Positions 44,640 to 52,781 of a stretch of 64,000 nt of DNA are shown here, piece after piece. How positions within the stretch are numbered: the first letter of the stretch is position 1; each line of letters starts with the position of its first letter. The translations under genes and the position numbers were made by a program. The notes below the pieces were generated by a model. That model saw only the letters and a list, made by a program, of their open reading frames with translations, was not told the DNA's origin and did no database searches. The stretch is from a virus: positions 24,969 to 88,968 of the IMG/VR virus record IMGVR_UViG_3300028766_000004, one strand, 5' to 3'.

Positions 44640-44949
44640 TTGTTTCCTGTGATGCCCTATATTCAAACAAAGCGTTCATCATTACTTTGAATTCGTCGAA
44701 ACTAAAAAACTTATTCTTCACCGTATTGCAGGCTGTGCAACAAGACACCACGTTTCCTTCAATATATCCGAGACTGTTATTTTTCCTATTGACGCCGTTG
44801 TATCTGAATGTTGGATGAGGGTGATTTTTTAGATACCCAACTCTTATAGTCCTACTTGGTTTAGCCGAACAATAGACACAATCTCCCAATATCAACTCGC
44901 CAAATCTTTCTTTCGTTATCGTAAATTCCAAGTCATCGCGCTTACATCT
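44584..44949 (-). pseudogene. HNH domain of a homing endonuclease, after an in-frame TAA
   Basis: Carries a complete-looking HNH nuclease: CVYC (about 17-20), FRYNGVNRKNNSLGYIEGN and CCTACNTVKNKFF. It is in the same frame as the upstream gene, separated by a single TAA (44950-44952). The residues on both sides of the stop (MMMYM / RCKRDDLEFTITKERF) read as the continuous helix that normally precedes the HNH in such proteins. Alone it could only start at TTG 44931, with no RBS. It overlaps the terL start by 56 bases. Confidence 0.7.
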
Positions 44950-45420
44950 TTACATATACATCATCATCACTGTTCTGACTGTATCAATTGTCAGTTCTCT
45001 ATTCGTACACCCACAACTCAAACTGGTACGCCTCTTCAATAAACCTCCGGCGACAGATCGAATTGTTCCGCAATCACAAACGCATTCCCATTTCAATGGA
45101 ACCAGTTCACCCCTTTTATGAGGGGCTAAACGCATTACGGTCCATTTACCAAATCTATTGCCAGTTAAATCAATTATCGTTCTACCAGCTATTTGTTTCC
45201 AAAGACAACCACAGCTTTTAGTCTTGTCACTAATCATTCTCTTAGCAGCAACATCGCAAATATTCCCACAATCACATTTGCATTTCCATACGATTTTTCC
45301 ATGAGACTGACGATAGTCAGCTATTTCATAAGGCACTAAGTTTCCAAATCTCTTTCCAGAGATATTAGTAACCAGACAGCCAGTGTGTTTATTAACAATA
45401 CGTTCTACTATATTATCCAT
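44950..45420 (-). CDS. DNA-binding part of a split HNH homing endonuclease
   Basis: 156 residues from ATG 45420 (GGAAG eight bases upstream). Two copies of a zinc-binding unit: GKRFGNLVPYE ... WKCKCDCGN ... KSCGCL and GNRFGKWTVMRL ... WECVCDCGT ... SLSCGC. Such repeats lie N-terminal to the HNH domain in phage homing endonucleases. The frame ends at TAA and resumes directly with the HNH part (44584-44949). Inserted between the putative small and the large terminase genes. Confidence 0.75.
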   Translation of the reverse strand: MDNIVERIVNKHTGCLVTNISGKRFGNLVPYEIADYRQSHGKIVWKCKCDCGNICDVAAKRMISDKTKSCGCLWKQIAGRTIIDLTGNRFGKWTVMRLAPHKRGELVPLKWECVCDCGTIRSVAGGLLKRRTSLSCGCTNRELTIDTVRTVMMMYM

Positions 45421-45424
45421 TTGT

Positions 45425-45976
45425 TCAGCTTCCGTTTGCATTGTCTAAATCTACCCCTGAGTTCATAAGCAGCATTCCTAGCTCCGCCATATCCTTTTCA
45501 GCCTCTTTTTGTTTATCGGGCGTAAGGTGAGCAAATATAGCAGCCAACTCAACACTATGCTTAACTTCTCCTTGAATCTTAATTACCTCACCTTTAAGAA
45601 CACCGAGTTTTTGCCCAACCTCGACAAGACTCTTATCCATTTCAGCGCCTATTTGATGACATTTAATGGCGTTTCCAATTTCTTCACGACCTTCAGCCAA
45701 AAGCCGAAGACCCTCTAATTCTCTTCCACGTTTAGCTGTCTTTACCTTAAACTTTTCATATTGAAGGGTGTTGTCTCTATCACCTGTAGCCAAATCGACA
45801 ACGACTTGCATTAGCAAATCCCAATTTGTTTTTGTGATTGATAACAGGTCTCGAACTTCATCATCGGTAAGACCGTTAGCCCACAGGTCTCTGATTTTAA
45901 GCACAGTTTTGTATTCCACTGGCAACATCTCACCCGGAGAATAAACTTTAACCAGCTCGCCTTCTAACGCTTCCAT
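45425..45976 (-). CDS. Possible terminase small subunit
   Basis: 183 residues, two genes upstream of terL if the HNH insertion is ignored. It starts with a helix-turn-helix-like part (RDLWANGLTDDEVRDLLSIT), followed by long helices with a KRGRELEGLRLLAEGREEIG segment. Small terminases have an N-terminal HTH and central oligomerisation helices, so the fit is fair. No motif is decisive. Confidence 0.5.
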   Translation of the reverse strand: MEALEGELVKVYSPGEMLPVEYKTVLKIRDLWANGLTDDEVRDLLSITKTNWDLLMQVVVDLATGDRDNTLQYEKFKVKTAKRGRELEGLRLLAEGREEIGNAIKCHQIGAEMDKSLVEVGQKLGVLKGEVIKIQGEVKHSVELAAIFAHLTPDKQKEAEKDMAELGMLLMNSGVDLDNANGS

Positions 45977-45978
45977 GA

Positions 45979-46212
45979 TTATCCCTTATAGCGACTCAGC
46001 ATTTCTTTATTAAATACCAAAGATGTAGGCTCAGGTGGTTTAAACTTCGCGTGTGTAGTATGCACTATTTCTGTCATAAAATACGAAACCAATATCTGAG
46101 ACAACACCAAAACCCAAACCATCGGGTGTTTTAATGCTACGAAACCCAACACAAAGATGCTTATAATGCATCCAATCATAACAAGCCAAAATACACTTCT
46201 GAGCACATTCAT
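45979..46212 (-). CDS. Small two-helix membrane protein
   Basis: 77 residues with two hydrophobic segments (VFWLVMIGCIISIFVLGFVA and MVWVLVLSQILVSYFMTEIV) joined by a short LKHP turn, then a charged tail. The shape is that of a class II holin, but no endolysin is next to it, so this is only one option. Stop and next start are three bases apart. Confidence 0.6.
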   Translation of the reverse strand: MNVLRSVFWLVMIGCIISIFVLGFVALKHPMVWVLVLSQILVSYFMTEIVHTTHAKFKPPEPTSLVFNKEMLSRYKG

Positions 46213-46251
46213 ATTGAAAATTATATCTCTTTATGAGCTAAAAACATATCT

Positions 46252-47502
46252 TCAATAAATAGACACATCCCTAAATGGTATTCCATCGCCATCCAATTCT
46301 TGTATCCTGCTAACCCGCATGTCGGAAAAAGTCCTATATGGGCTGTATTGGACGTAATCTGTTTCTCCAGCAGTTATCGGATTAAAGATGTTTGGATAAC
46401 GTAGTGTGCTTTCCAAATCTATATATACCGTAAGCACAGAATTGAATGTCATCCTCAGACTAATCAAGTATTGTTTGTTCGCCGTTTCGGGAGGGGTATT
46501 CGTTGTTTGCTGTATATCCATCGTAGCTATGGTACTTGGATAGGGTATTGCATATCCTCCAGAACCCATTAAAGACAACATCGATACGCCAATTTGTACA
46601 GGACCGGCGATTTGAGTGAATCCGTGAGGAAGGTTCCCATTTATCCCATCTATTCCCCAACATTTACGAAGAACATCTTCATCTGTCCAAGCTTCAGCTA
46701 TGTATGTACAATCAATTGCCTCGTTTACCACAGCGTAGAGGATTGGGGTTTGGGATGTGGGAAGAATAGCATAATAGAACAACCCTGCAAATCCATTAAC
46801 AGCTATAGAGCCGCTACCTACACACATATATGACTGAATATATTGTGATGCGCCAGTACCTGATATATATACAGAGCCGGTCGTTACGTACTCTAAATCG
46901 AATACACACGATGAAGCTCCTGATATAGATACCAAGCCTCCACCGATGTATGATAAATTCCTTGTTTCGAATTCTGCAGCGGCTCCAGCTATTGATGTAT
47001 TTCCGCTTCCAACATAGATGAAATTGCTCGTTTGTAGAACGAGTGAAGTTCCATCAACAGATATAGCTCCGTTCCCAACGTAAGTAAATCCTTCACTTAC
47101 TTGAGCAACTCCAGCTATAAGTATAGAACCGCTTCCGACTTGAGAGAAATGGGTAGTGTATGAGGCTGCAGATATTCCAGATATTCCAACACTTCCGCTA
47201 CCTGAATAAGCTAGATTTACAGAAATTAGAGAAGCGCCAGTAATAGCTACCGTACCGCTTCCAACATAGTCTATTTCAATAAACGATGGTGAAAATCCAG
47301 ATACAGAAATGTTACATACACCAACATAATCAAATTCTAGAGTTGAAGATGCTGTTCCACTTACCAATAATGATCCGCTGCCAACATATGCGTAATTAGC
47401 AGTGCTTAATGCTACGGCAGAGCCATAAATTCCAACACTTCCGCTACCCGTATACGAAAACGAGGTGAGTTGTCGAGTGCCGGTAATTGCTGCAAGAGGC
47501 AT
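46252..47502 (-). CDS. Glycine-repeat beta protein with C-terminal module
   Basis: 416 residues. Residues about 12-235 contain eleven units of 19-23 residues with pattern Y-x-G-S-G-x-hydrophobic-x-hydrophobic-x-G (YVGSGSLLVSG, YVGSGTVAITG, YSGSGSVGISG and so on), which suggests a beta-solenoid or stacked beta-prism. The last 180 residues form a separate domain also found alone in the gene at 50222-50743. RBS AGGAG eight bases before ATG. Fibre or surface protein is likely. Confidence 0.7.
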   Translation of the reverse strand: MPLAAITGTRQLTSFSYTGSGSVGIYGSAVALSTANYAYVGSGSLLVSGTASSTLEFDYVGVCNISVSGFSPSFIEIDYVGSGTVAITGASLISVNLAYSGSGSVGISGISAASYTTHFSQVGSGSILIAGVAQVSEGFTYVGNGAISVDGTSLVLQTSNFIYVGSGNTSIAGAAAEFETRNLSYIGGGLVSISGASSCVFDLEYVTTGSVYISGTGASQYIQSYMCVGSGSIAVNGFAGLFYYAILPTSQTPILYAVVNEAIDCTYIAEAWTDEDVLRKCWGIDGINGNLPHGFTQIAGPVQIGVSMLSLMGSGGYAIPYPSTIATMDIQQTTNTPPETANKQYLISLRMTFNSVLTVYIDLESTLRYPNIFNPITAGETDYVQYSPYRTFSDMRVSRIQELDGDGIPFRDVSIY

Positions 47503-47533
47503 TAGCTATACTCCTGCTGTCTTCGGCCTCGCA

Positions 47534-47557
47534 AGCTGCGAACTGTTGTTCGCAGCT
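47534..47557 (-). other. Perfect hairpin between two structural genes
   Basis: A 10-bp perfect stem (AGCTGCGAAC, 47534-47543 with 47548-47557) with a four-base loop. No T run follows on either strand, so it is not a plain intrinsic terminator. It lies in the 112-base gap before the glycine-repeat gene and may be an RNA processing or stability element. Confidence 0.6.
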
Positions 47558-47614
47558 GTCGTAAACTCCTTGCGTACCCGATACATGCTAGAGCCAGATA
47601 AATCCAGCACTGAT

Positions 47615-48238
47615 TTATACAGGTACTTCTTCCCAATTAATCGAACCAGTGAATGCCGCTGCCGCTGATGCTGCACCCAAAGCTGCGAAACAAGCATATC
47701 CATAAGGCGGGATGATGATTGAGCCTTCTAAATCGTCTTTGATCTGGTCAATACCCACGGTTTGAATAGCCGCAGTGTTGTGGTTTAGCAGGAGTTTTGC
47801 TGTTGGAGCAACGGTGAATGTGCCAGCATTCAAGGCCAGTCCTTGTGGAGATGCGCCACCAAGGAAGTTAGAGTTTGAGCCGGTCGCCACCGTCTGGCCT
47901 GTAGGAGCAGACGATTGTCCAGTTCCAGTTGCTAATACGACACCAGTCAAAGACGCAGATGTAACCGAAATCATTAGATTGTACTTGGTTAGTACCATGT
48001 TTATTGACGTGCTCTGGTTGTAGAGCATTAGGCCAGTCATAGATGTACCAACCAGTGACAATACGGTGCCTGCTGCGTATGCAGAGAACATAGCACGGCG
48101 GTAGTTAGTTTCGTAATAGCGTCCATGCAGTTCCGAAACGATGGCGTCCTGTAAGTTGCCCTGACGGAGCGGCTGCTGTGTACCCGCCCCGAGAGAAGCA
48201 GTCGTAGCGATCGGTCCAACTTGTCCTTGTGCGATCAT
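47615..48238 (-). CDS. Beta-rich virion protein, 207 aa
   Basis: 207 residues: MIAQGQVGPIATTASLGAGT start, helical SELHGRYYETNYRRAMFSAY segment, then hydrophobic Ala/Gly/Thr-rich strands. Low charge suggests a structural protein. Similar N-terminal patterns occur in minor head or tail proteins of large phages. Not recognised. A hairpin follows the gene. Confidence 0.6.
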   Translation of the reverse strand: MIAQGQVGPIATTASLGAGTQQPLRQGNLQDAIVSELHGRYYETNYRRAMFSAYAAGTVLSLVGTSMTGLMLYNQSTSINMVLTKYNLMISVTSASLTGVVLATGTGQSSAPTGQTVATGSNSNFLGGASPQGLALNAGTFTVAPTAKLLLNHNTAAIQTVGIDQIKDDLEGSIIIPPYGYACFAALGAASAAAAFTGSINWEEVPV

Positions 48239-48250
48239 GGTTAAACTCCT

Positions 48251-49714
48251 TTATGTGAGAACTGATGGTTCATTGCGGATGGCCGCTGGCTCATCCGCAA
48301 TACTGTTGGTAGTTCCGGTAGACAACAAACCGGGAAGATTATACATGTAGTAGTTGCTGATCTTGAGTTCGACGAGAATCTGGGCTAGCAGTTCAATAAA
48401 CGACTGGCCTTCAAACTGAGACAATTCTGTGACGGCGAGAGTGGTAATATTTTCGTATGCGGGAGATATGCCCCCAAGAGAACGGTTAACTCCAGTTTGA
48501 TCGACGCCGCCAACATTGGAATTTATTCGACCAGAAGAGTCTACGGTAACGGCGCGTGCTTTGTTAGCAGAGTCGACTGCCCCAATCAGGTTAGGAGCGA
48601 TCACTGGAGTGTTTCCGATGGTGGTTACCCCACCAACACCCATAGTACCAACAACTCCTGTTGATGCAGTTGCGCTGCCACCAATTTGGGCTATGTTGGA
48701 TGATTGATTGTTTGGCAACGCCTGGAAACTGGCATAACCTACAGGATATGCTTGATTACGAAGATAAACAGTAGCTGTTCCTGATGTACTTACAGCAAAC
48801 TTTATATACCGAGCAAGGCAAGGGAATGCCATAGTGGTATTAGCTACGATGTTGGTATTGCTTACCTGCTGTGTACCAACAATGACTCCATAAATCGAAC
48901 CCCACGAAACTTGGTCATTAGACCCAAAAACAGACGCTGTCATAGTCTGTGTTGTAATACTCAACGTCTGATATCCCTGAGTGTCGATTATGATGCTCGA
49001 TCCAACCGCCCCTTTGATTTGCATCGAGATTGGTGCATCACTATTGATCAGCGCACCATTGACATCTTTCGCCAATCCGCTCGCTATGTTTATTTGCTGT
49101 CTAACTCCGCTAAACTCGTCAAACGACTGGGCCACCAGAGCTGATTCTTCCTGCGGAGTTACTTTCCCAACAACTATAGCTATAACCGTACCATTCAAAC
49201 CATTCATGAAGTAGCGCATGTAAATGGTCGACACTGAAACTGTGTAAATGCCAGGTATGCTAATTGAATCCGTCGCACTTCCGTCAGTTGTGTTATAAGT
49301 CAGTAGATTGAACCAGTTGGTGTTGTCGTTGCTTCCCTGTACGACGATTTCCGCTGACCACACCCCGGTGAACTGGAAACTAAGCCGCTGGTAGCCAGTT
49401 GTAGTGTAGATGTTTCCTGCACCAGGCGTATTGTCCGACACATTATCCAACACCGTGTTGTCAATAACAGGTGTGGAAACATTCAACGGAATAGTCAGAT
49501 TCGGCTGATTAGGATTAATTTGGACTACTTGTGAACCATCCGTAGCCACCGCCTGAGTAGATGCATCCTTTACAGAAACTATAGCAGTGGGAGATGTTGA
49601 ATCAGCAATGCATATAAGTTCTCGCGCAACAGGAACGGAACCAACCGTGACCTGTACAGCGTCTAGGTTTATTCCCGTTCCGGGTGTAATCGGAATGTTT
49701 GTCGGTGTAGGCAC
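48251..49714 (-). CDS. Fibre-like protein with two beta-sandwich units
   Basis: 487 residues. Two related stretches look like discoidin-type sandwiches: about 105-185 (YQRLSFQFTGVW ... VVQGSNDNTNWFNLLTY ... IYMRYFM) and about 245-330 (YQTLSITTQTMTASVFGSND ... ARYIKFAVS). A Gly/Thr-rich section follows (about 345-420) and a helical C-terminus. Carbohydrate or surface binding is possible. No enzyme motif. Confidence 0.6.
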   Translation of the reverse strand: MPTPTNIPITPGTGINLDAVQVTVGSVPVARELICIADSTSPTAIVSVKDASTQAVATDGSQVVQINPNQPNLTIPLNVSTPVIDNTVLDNVSDNTPGAGNIYTTTGYQRLSFQFTGVWSAEIVVQGSNDNTNWFNLLTYNTTDGSATDSISIPGIYTVSVSTIYMRYFMNGLNGTVIAIVVGKVTPQEESALVAQSFDEFSGVRQQINIASGLAKDVNGALINSDAPISMQIKGAVGSSIIIDTQGYQTLSITTQTMTASVFGSNDQVSWGSIYGVIVGTQQVSNTNIVANTTMAFPCLARYIKFAVSTSGTATVYLRNQAYPVGYASFQALPNNQSSNIAQIGGSATASTGVVGTMGVGGVTTIGNTPVIAPNLIGAVDSANKARAVTVDSSGRINSNVGGVDQTGVNRSLGGISPAYENITTLAVTELSQFEGQSFIELLAQILVELKISNYYMYNLPGLLSTGTTNSIADEPAAIRNEPSVLT

Positions 49715-49730
49715 TGACTACTCCTAAAAC

Positions 49731-50144
49731 TTAGCTGAAGTTCGTAATTGTTGGTGTGATCTTAATCGTTCCACCGCCGGAAGGAATCACCCAAGGAGCA
49801 CCAGAAAACAACTCAGCTAAATAGCACTTCCCGCTTGTCACTCCAACAAGATAATAGCCATACGCAGTTAAAGCACCAGTCAAAGTAAATGTTTGCTGTG
49901 GTTGAGCTGCTGTAGTTGGGGTAGTTCCAGCGCCTGTTCCTTCGGTAACCGTCCAGTTCGCTGCCGTAAGACCAATAGATGCATATCCATTACCAGAGCA
50001 TTCAGTAAAAGAAGCTGTAGTATAACTCTTGTCAGGAGTAACGTTATTGGCGAATAATTTGAGTGTCAACAATTCGGGTGTAACTTTATTCAAAACTGCC
50101 AGAATCATCTGGTTATCGCCGTCGTTTGTAACAACAAAAGCCAT
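49731..50144 (-). CDS. Small beta-rich virion protein, 137 aa
   Basis: Start set at ATG 50144, with AAGGAG ten bases upstream. The protein (MAFVVTNDGDNQMILAVLNK) is beta-rich with a TPDKSYTTASFTECSGNGYA segment and an AYGYYLVGVTSGKCYLAELF strand pair. Similar to small phage surface proteins with lectin-like folds, but not assigned to a family. Confidence 0.6.
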   Translation of the reverse strand: MAFVVTNDGDNQMILAVLNKVTPELLTLKLFANNVTPDKSYTTASFTECSGNGYASIGLTAANWTVTEGTGAGTTPTTAAQPQQTFTLTGALTAYGYYLVGVTSGKCYLAELFSGAPWVIPSGGGTIKITPTITNFS

Positions 50145-50221
50145 AAGAAATCTCCTTGAGACATACACTATCTCCGCAATTATTTCATATTACGATTCAC
50201 TTTAAAAGACATAAAACAAAC

Positions 50222-50743
50222 TCAATATTGTACTGTCAAGCTGCGAACTTCTAAACCTCCAACAACCTGATTCAACACCATTAATCTCGGTTGTGGTGTA
50301 GATCGAAGAGTTTTTAGTGTTACGTAGGATGGAAATGATGTATTTAATGGATTCAATGTAGGGATAAGATCGGTCAAGCTGTCTATAGTTACAGCAACAT
50401 CGAATTCAGAATAGGTTGTTGTACGGACGTATGCCAAATACTGATTATCAGCTGTTGGAGTAGGAAACGCTATGTTTATAGCATTTGGGTCTGTTTGGGT
50501 GGGTATGTTTGGATAGCACATTTCTATAGGAGTTGCACACAAAGCGTAGTAAACAAACACCTCTATCTGATCGAACCCATACACCATCGTAACGTTTGGT
50601 GGGTTTGATGAGAAGGCGTTTATACGCCATGCATCTATGATGCCATGCCAGTCGTCATCGTCAGACACGATGTATCGACTTTCCAGAACTTCATTCACAT
50701 ACACGATGATACTGGAACCGTCAGTTGTTGGTGTTATTGCCAT
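50222..50743 (-). CDS. Paralogue of the glycine-repeat protein's C-terminal module
   Basis: 173 residues. It aligns by eye along its length with residues 235-416 of the 46252-47502 protein: IIVYVNEVLESRYIVSDDDD with ILYAVVNEAIDCTYIAEAWT; NQYLAYVRTTTYSEFDVAVT with KQYLISLRMTFNSVLTVYID; and both end in LTVQY or VSIY. It is a stand-alone copy of that module, probably a fibre knob or docking domain. Confidence 0.65.
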   Translation of the reverse strand: MAITPTTDGSSIIVYVNEVLESRYIVSDDDDWHGIIDAWRINAFSSNPPNVTMVYGFDQIEVFVYYALCATPIEMCYPNIPTQTDPNAINIAFPTPTADNQYLAYVRTTTYSEFDVAVTIDSLTDLIPTLNPLNTSFPSYVTLKTLRSTPQPRLMVLNQVVGGLEVRSLTVQY

Positions 50744-50784
50744 AGGACCATTATGGCATTAAATATGACGAAGAGCTATATCTA

Positions 50785-50874
50785 TGGCAGAGGGAGAGGG
50801 ATTCGAACCCCCGGTACCCTTTCAGGCACAACGGTTTTCAGGACCGCCGGTATCAACCGCTCACCCATCCCTCT
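50785..50874 (-). tRNA. tRNA-Ser (UGA anticodon), CCA encoded
   Basis: 90 bases. Seven-pair acceptor stem (AGAGGGA with TCCCTCT), discriminator G and encoded CCA. Anticodon loop CCTGAAA gives UGA, which reads UCA serine codons. A long variable arm (after ACCGT) and a T arm with GGTTCGAATCC mark a class II tRNA. Position 33 is C instead of the usual U, which is odd. Its 5' end overlaps the stop codon of the upstream nuclease gene by two bases. Confidence 0.92.
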
Positions 50875-51385
50875 ACTTCAATCCATCAATCTTAGTCTGA
50901 CATGCAACCCAATCTTGACTCACACAACTTTGTGCTTCTGGGAGTGTTATCTTCCCACTGCAAACAAGGTCTGGCAAAACATCTTCGATTTTATGATCTT
51001 TAATCTTGGCTTGATCCATCGGCTGAGGCCATATATTAGTCAAACAATTTTTACATCCACCAAGTTCGATTGAAATAAGGTGATCCCCTTCTACACTAGC
51101 ATCACACTTGTCTATTCCATACTCAGCGCACGCCTTCTTCTTCAAACCTGCAAAATTCTTGATGGTGGCTCTTATAGCTTTAGCCCTGAAATCCTTAGCA
51201 CATATGTTCTTTTCAATCCCGTCAATTATGTGCTGAGTACCAGATGTATCTGCAACAATTTCTTGGTCTACAGCCCCCGGAGTAGTCGTCAGGTCTGGAA
51301 GAGCCATAGTTCCGTTATATCTGTATTTAGCAACTGGAGACGTTAAAACAGCTAAAAAAACAGCAATAAATATAAACACTTTCAT
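50873..51385 (-). CDS. Secreted HNH-type nuclease
   Basis: 170 residues. N-terminal signal peptide (MKVFIFIAVFLAVLTSPVA). C-terminal nuclease motif: VEGDHLISIELGG, then NIWPQP, then DKxED-like IEDVLPDLVCSGKITLPEAQ and DWVACQTK, the pattern of a common secreted HNH family. Paired Cys in the mature part suggest an oxidising compartment. It may act in the periplasm or outside, for example on competing DNA. The stop overlaps the tRNA. Confidence 0.72.
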   Translation of the reverse strand: MKVFIFIAVFLAVLTSPVAKYRYNGTMALPDLTTTPGAVDQEIVADTSGTQHIIDGIEKNICAKDFRAKAIRATIKNFAGLKKKACAEYGIDKCDASVEGDHLISIELGGCKNCLTNIWPQPMDQAKIKDHKIEDVLPDLVCSGKITLPEAQSCVSQDWVACQTKIDGLK

Positions 51386-51394
51386 GATATTCCA

Positions 51395-51580
51395 TTAATA
51401 TTCGTCGAGTTGGTTGGATATGACTTCAATAGCCTTATTGTATTCTACTTGTTTGATGGCTTTGCTAGCTACGTATTCATTGGCATGTGTTGTACAAAAA
51501 GCCGTACCATCAATCACAGTATCGGCCTCGAAGCGGATTGGAGAGTCGTTGGTTAAACATACAGCACAAAGAAGTATCAC
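51395..51580 (-). CDS. Small CxxC/H protein, 61 aa
   Basis: GTG start at 51580 overlaps the stop of the gene before it (GTGA). MILLCAVCLTND carries CAVC and TAFCTTHANEY carries C and H, giving a possible zinc site. Helical C-terminus. Similar short proteins are common in phage accessory regions. Not assigned. Confidence 0.6.
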   Translation of the reverse strand: MILLCAVCLTNDSPIRFEADTVIDGTAFCTTHANEYVASKAIKQVEYNKAIEVISNQLDEY

Positions 51581-51744
51581 TTAGACATGTCCTCATAGAA
51601 TGTGCCACGAAGGTCTTCATGTTCTGAATGAACAGATTCCTTTAGGGATTCTTTGTTCGGGTGGATAGATGTTGAAAGGGAATCTGCTTTCTTCTTAGCT
51701 TTTGCTAATAGTTCATTGAGATATGTGTTATCCATCGTTTTCAT
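51577..51744 (-). CDS. Small helical protein, 55 aa
   Basis: ATG at 51744 overlaps the stop of the zinc-ribbon gene (ATGA) and has CGGAGAG upstream. MKTMDNTYLNELLAKAKKKA is followed by a polar helix and ends YEDMSK. Overlaps at both ends place it in a coupled three-gene string. Not recognised. Confidence 0.65.
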   Translation of the reverse strand: MKTMDNTYLNELLAKAKKKADSLSTSIHPNKESLKESVHSEHEDLRGTFYEDMSK

Positions 51745-51938
51745 AAACTCTCCGTATACCTAACCCTAACTTCCTTCCCCCCACAGTAGGGGCAAAGAGT
51801 TGGTTGCTCTGCCCCTACTACGCATTCTGTGCTCATGGATAGCATGTACCAAATAAATGGTCGACCGCATGTAGCACATATCATCTCCCGCATCATATCA
51901 GGAGAACAAGACGGAAGGTTGAAGTTGAAGTCATACAT
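51741..51938 (-). CDS. Zinc-ribbon protein, 65 aa
   Basis: 65 residues with CATCGRPF (about 22-29) and CPYCGGKEVRV (about 49-59), two CxxC knuckles. Not assigned. First of the three overlapping small genes. Confidence 0.7.
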   Translation of the reverse strand: MYDFNFNLPSCSPDMMREMICATCGRPFIWYMLSMSTECVVGAEQPTLCPYCGGKEVRVRYTESL

Positions 51939-51957
51939 TCAATGATTATAGAGCTGT

Positions 51958-52455
51958 TTAAAGTTTTTTGATGAATTTTAATATAGATTCTGCGTGATCG
52001 AACGCGAATCCATTAAGAATGAAACCCCAATCAAACCCTTCTTGAGATTTCTTGTTCCTAAAATTCATGATGGTAAACAGCTCTAACGATGCTGCATCAT
52101 CACCGGCTACAGCACTCAGAAGGTTGTTTATGGTTATTTCAACCGCATAAACATGATCAATAATCACGCCTCGTGGGTCTCTCTCTGGTTCACTTTGAAC
52201 AGTAACTAGATCGTTCTTAGATATTGCAGTCTTAATCAAAGTTTCTTCATAAAGCTCACGCCGAGCAGTATCTTCAAGGCTTTCTTTCCCAGTAGATTGA
52301 AATCCGCCGGGAAGAGCTAGCTTGCCGATAAACGGGTTTTCTTTGCGACGAACGCAAAGGATGTTTAGTTCTTTTCTATCATCAGTGAGCAAATACGGAA
52401 TGACAGTTGCAGTCGCCGAACTCATCGGGTAATCGTAAGTGTGTTGGGTAGTCAT
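51958..52455 (-). CDS. Nudix hydrolase
   Basis: 165 residues with an intact Nudix box at about 50-72: GGF....ES.EDTARRELYEET, preceded by the usual KLALPGG and followed by a proline-rich ERDPRG loop as in ADP-ribose-type and NrtR-like Nudix proteins. It would cleave a nucleoside diphosphate linked to another group; substrate is not clear. Phages use such enzymes to clean nucleotide pools or to change NAD metabolites. No clear RBS at the first ATG; a second in-frame ATG lies at 52425. Confidence 0.85.
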   Translation of the reverse strand: MTTQHTYDYPMSSATATVIPYLLTDDRKELNILCVRRKENPFIGKLALPGGFQSTGKESLEDTARRELYEETLIKTAISKNDLVTVQSEPERDPRGVIIDHVYAVEITINNLLSAVAGDDAASLELFTIMNFRNKKSQEGFDWGFILNGFAFDHAESILKFIKKL

Positions 52456-52494
52456 GGTTGGGTATGCGTAAGAGAATTGGTGTTCTCTCGAACT

Positions 52495-52755
52495 TTAATC
52501 GTCTTCCAATTCGATTGGTTCACGACGAAAACGTTTTACTTCTTGGTGGTTAAAATACCTATCCAACATTGCATATGGGCAACGATTTCCGCAGGCGAAA
52601 TACTGTTTTCCACCTTTAAACCACCCACCGTTCTCCATAGCTCTTTCCATGTTATACGAAGGGTAATGGTTCCAACTGGTTAAGATGATGAAACGACGGT
52701 AGTTGCGCCACACTTCGCGGACGTTACGCCGCTCAGCACGATTAGAAGGATGCAT
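52495..52755 (-). CDS. Small basic protein with Cys pair, 86 aa
   Basis: Start ATG 52755 with GGCAGGAG upstream. Arg- and Trp-rich (NRAERRNVREVWRNYRRF), middle ACGNRCPYAML, acidic tail ELEDD. Not recognised; basic N-terminus could bind nucleic acid. Confidence 0.6.
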   Translation of the reverse strand: MHPSNRAERRNVREVWRNYRRFIILTSWNHYPSYNMERAMENGGWFKGGKQYFACGNRCPYAMLDRYFNHQEVKRFRREPIELEDD

Positions 52756-52781
52756 GGTTTTATCTCCTGCCGCCCACACAT

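Noticed and set aside
45979-46212. Holin assignment for the two-helix membrane protein
   Set aside because: No endolysin or spanin lies nearby; many small phage membrane proteins have this shape, so only membrane protein is claimed.
47506-47703. 65-codon frame between two structural genes
   Set aside because: Most of it overlaps the upstream gene, and the part in the gap has no RBS. The hairpin there explains the gap better.
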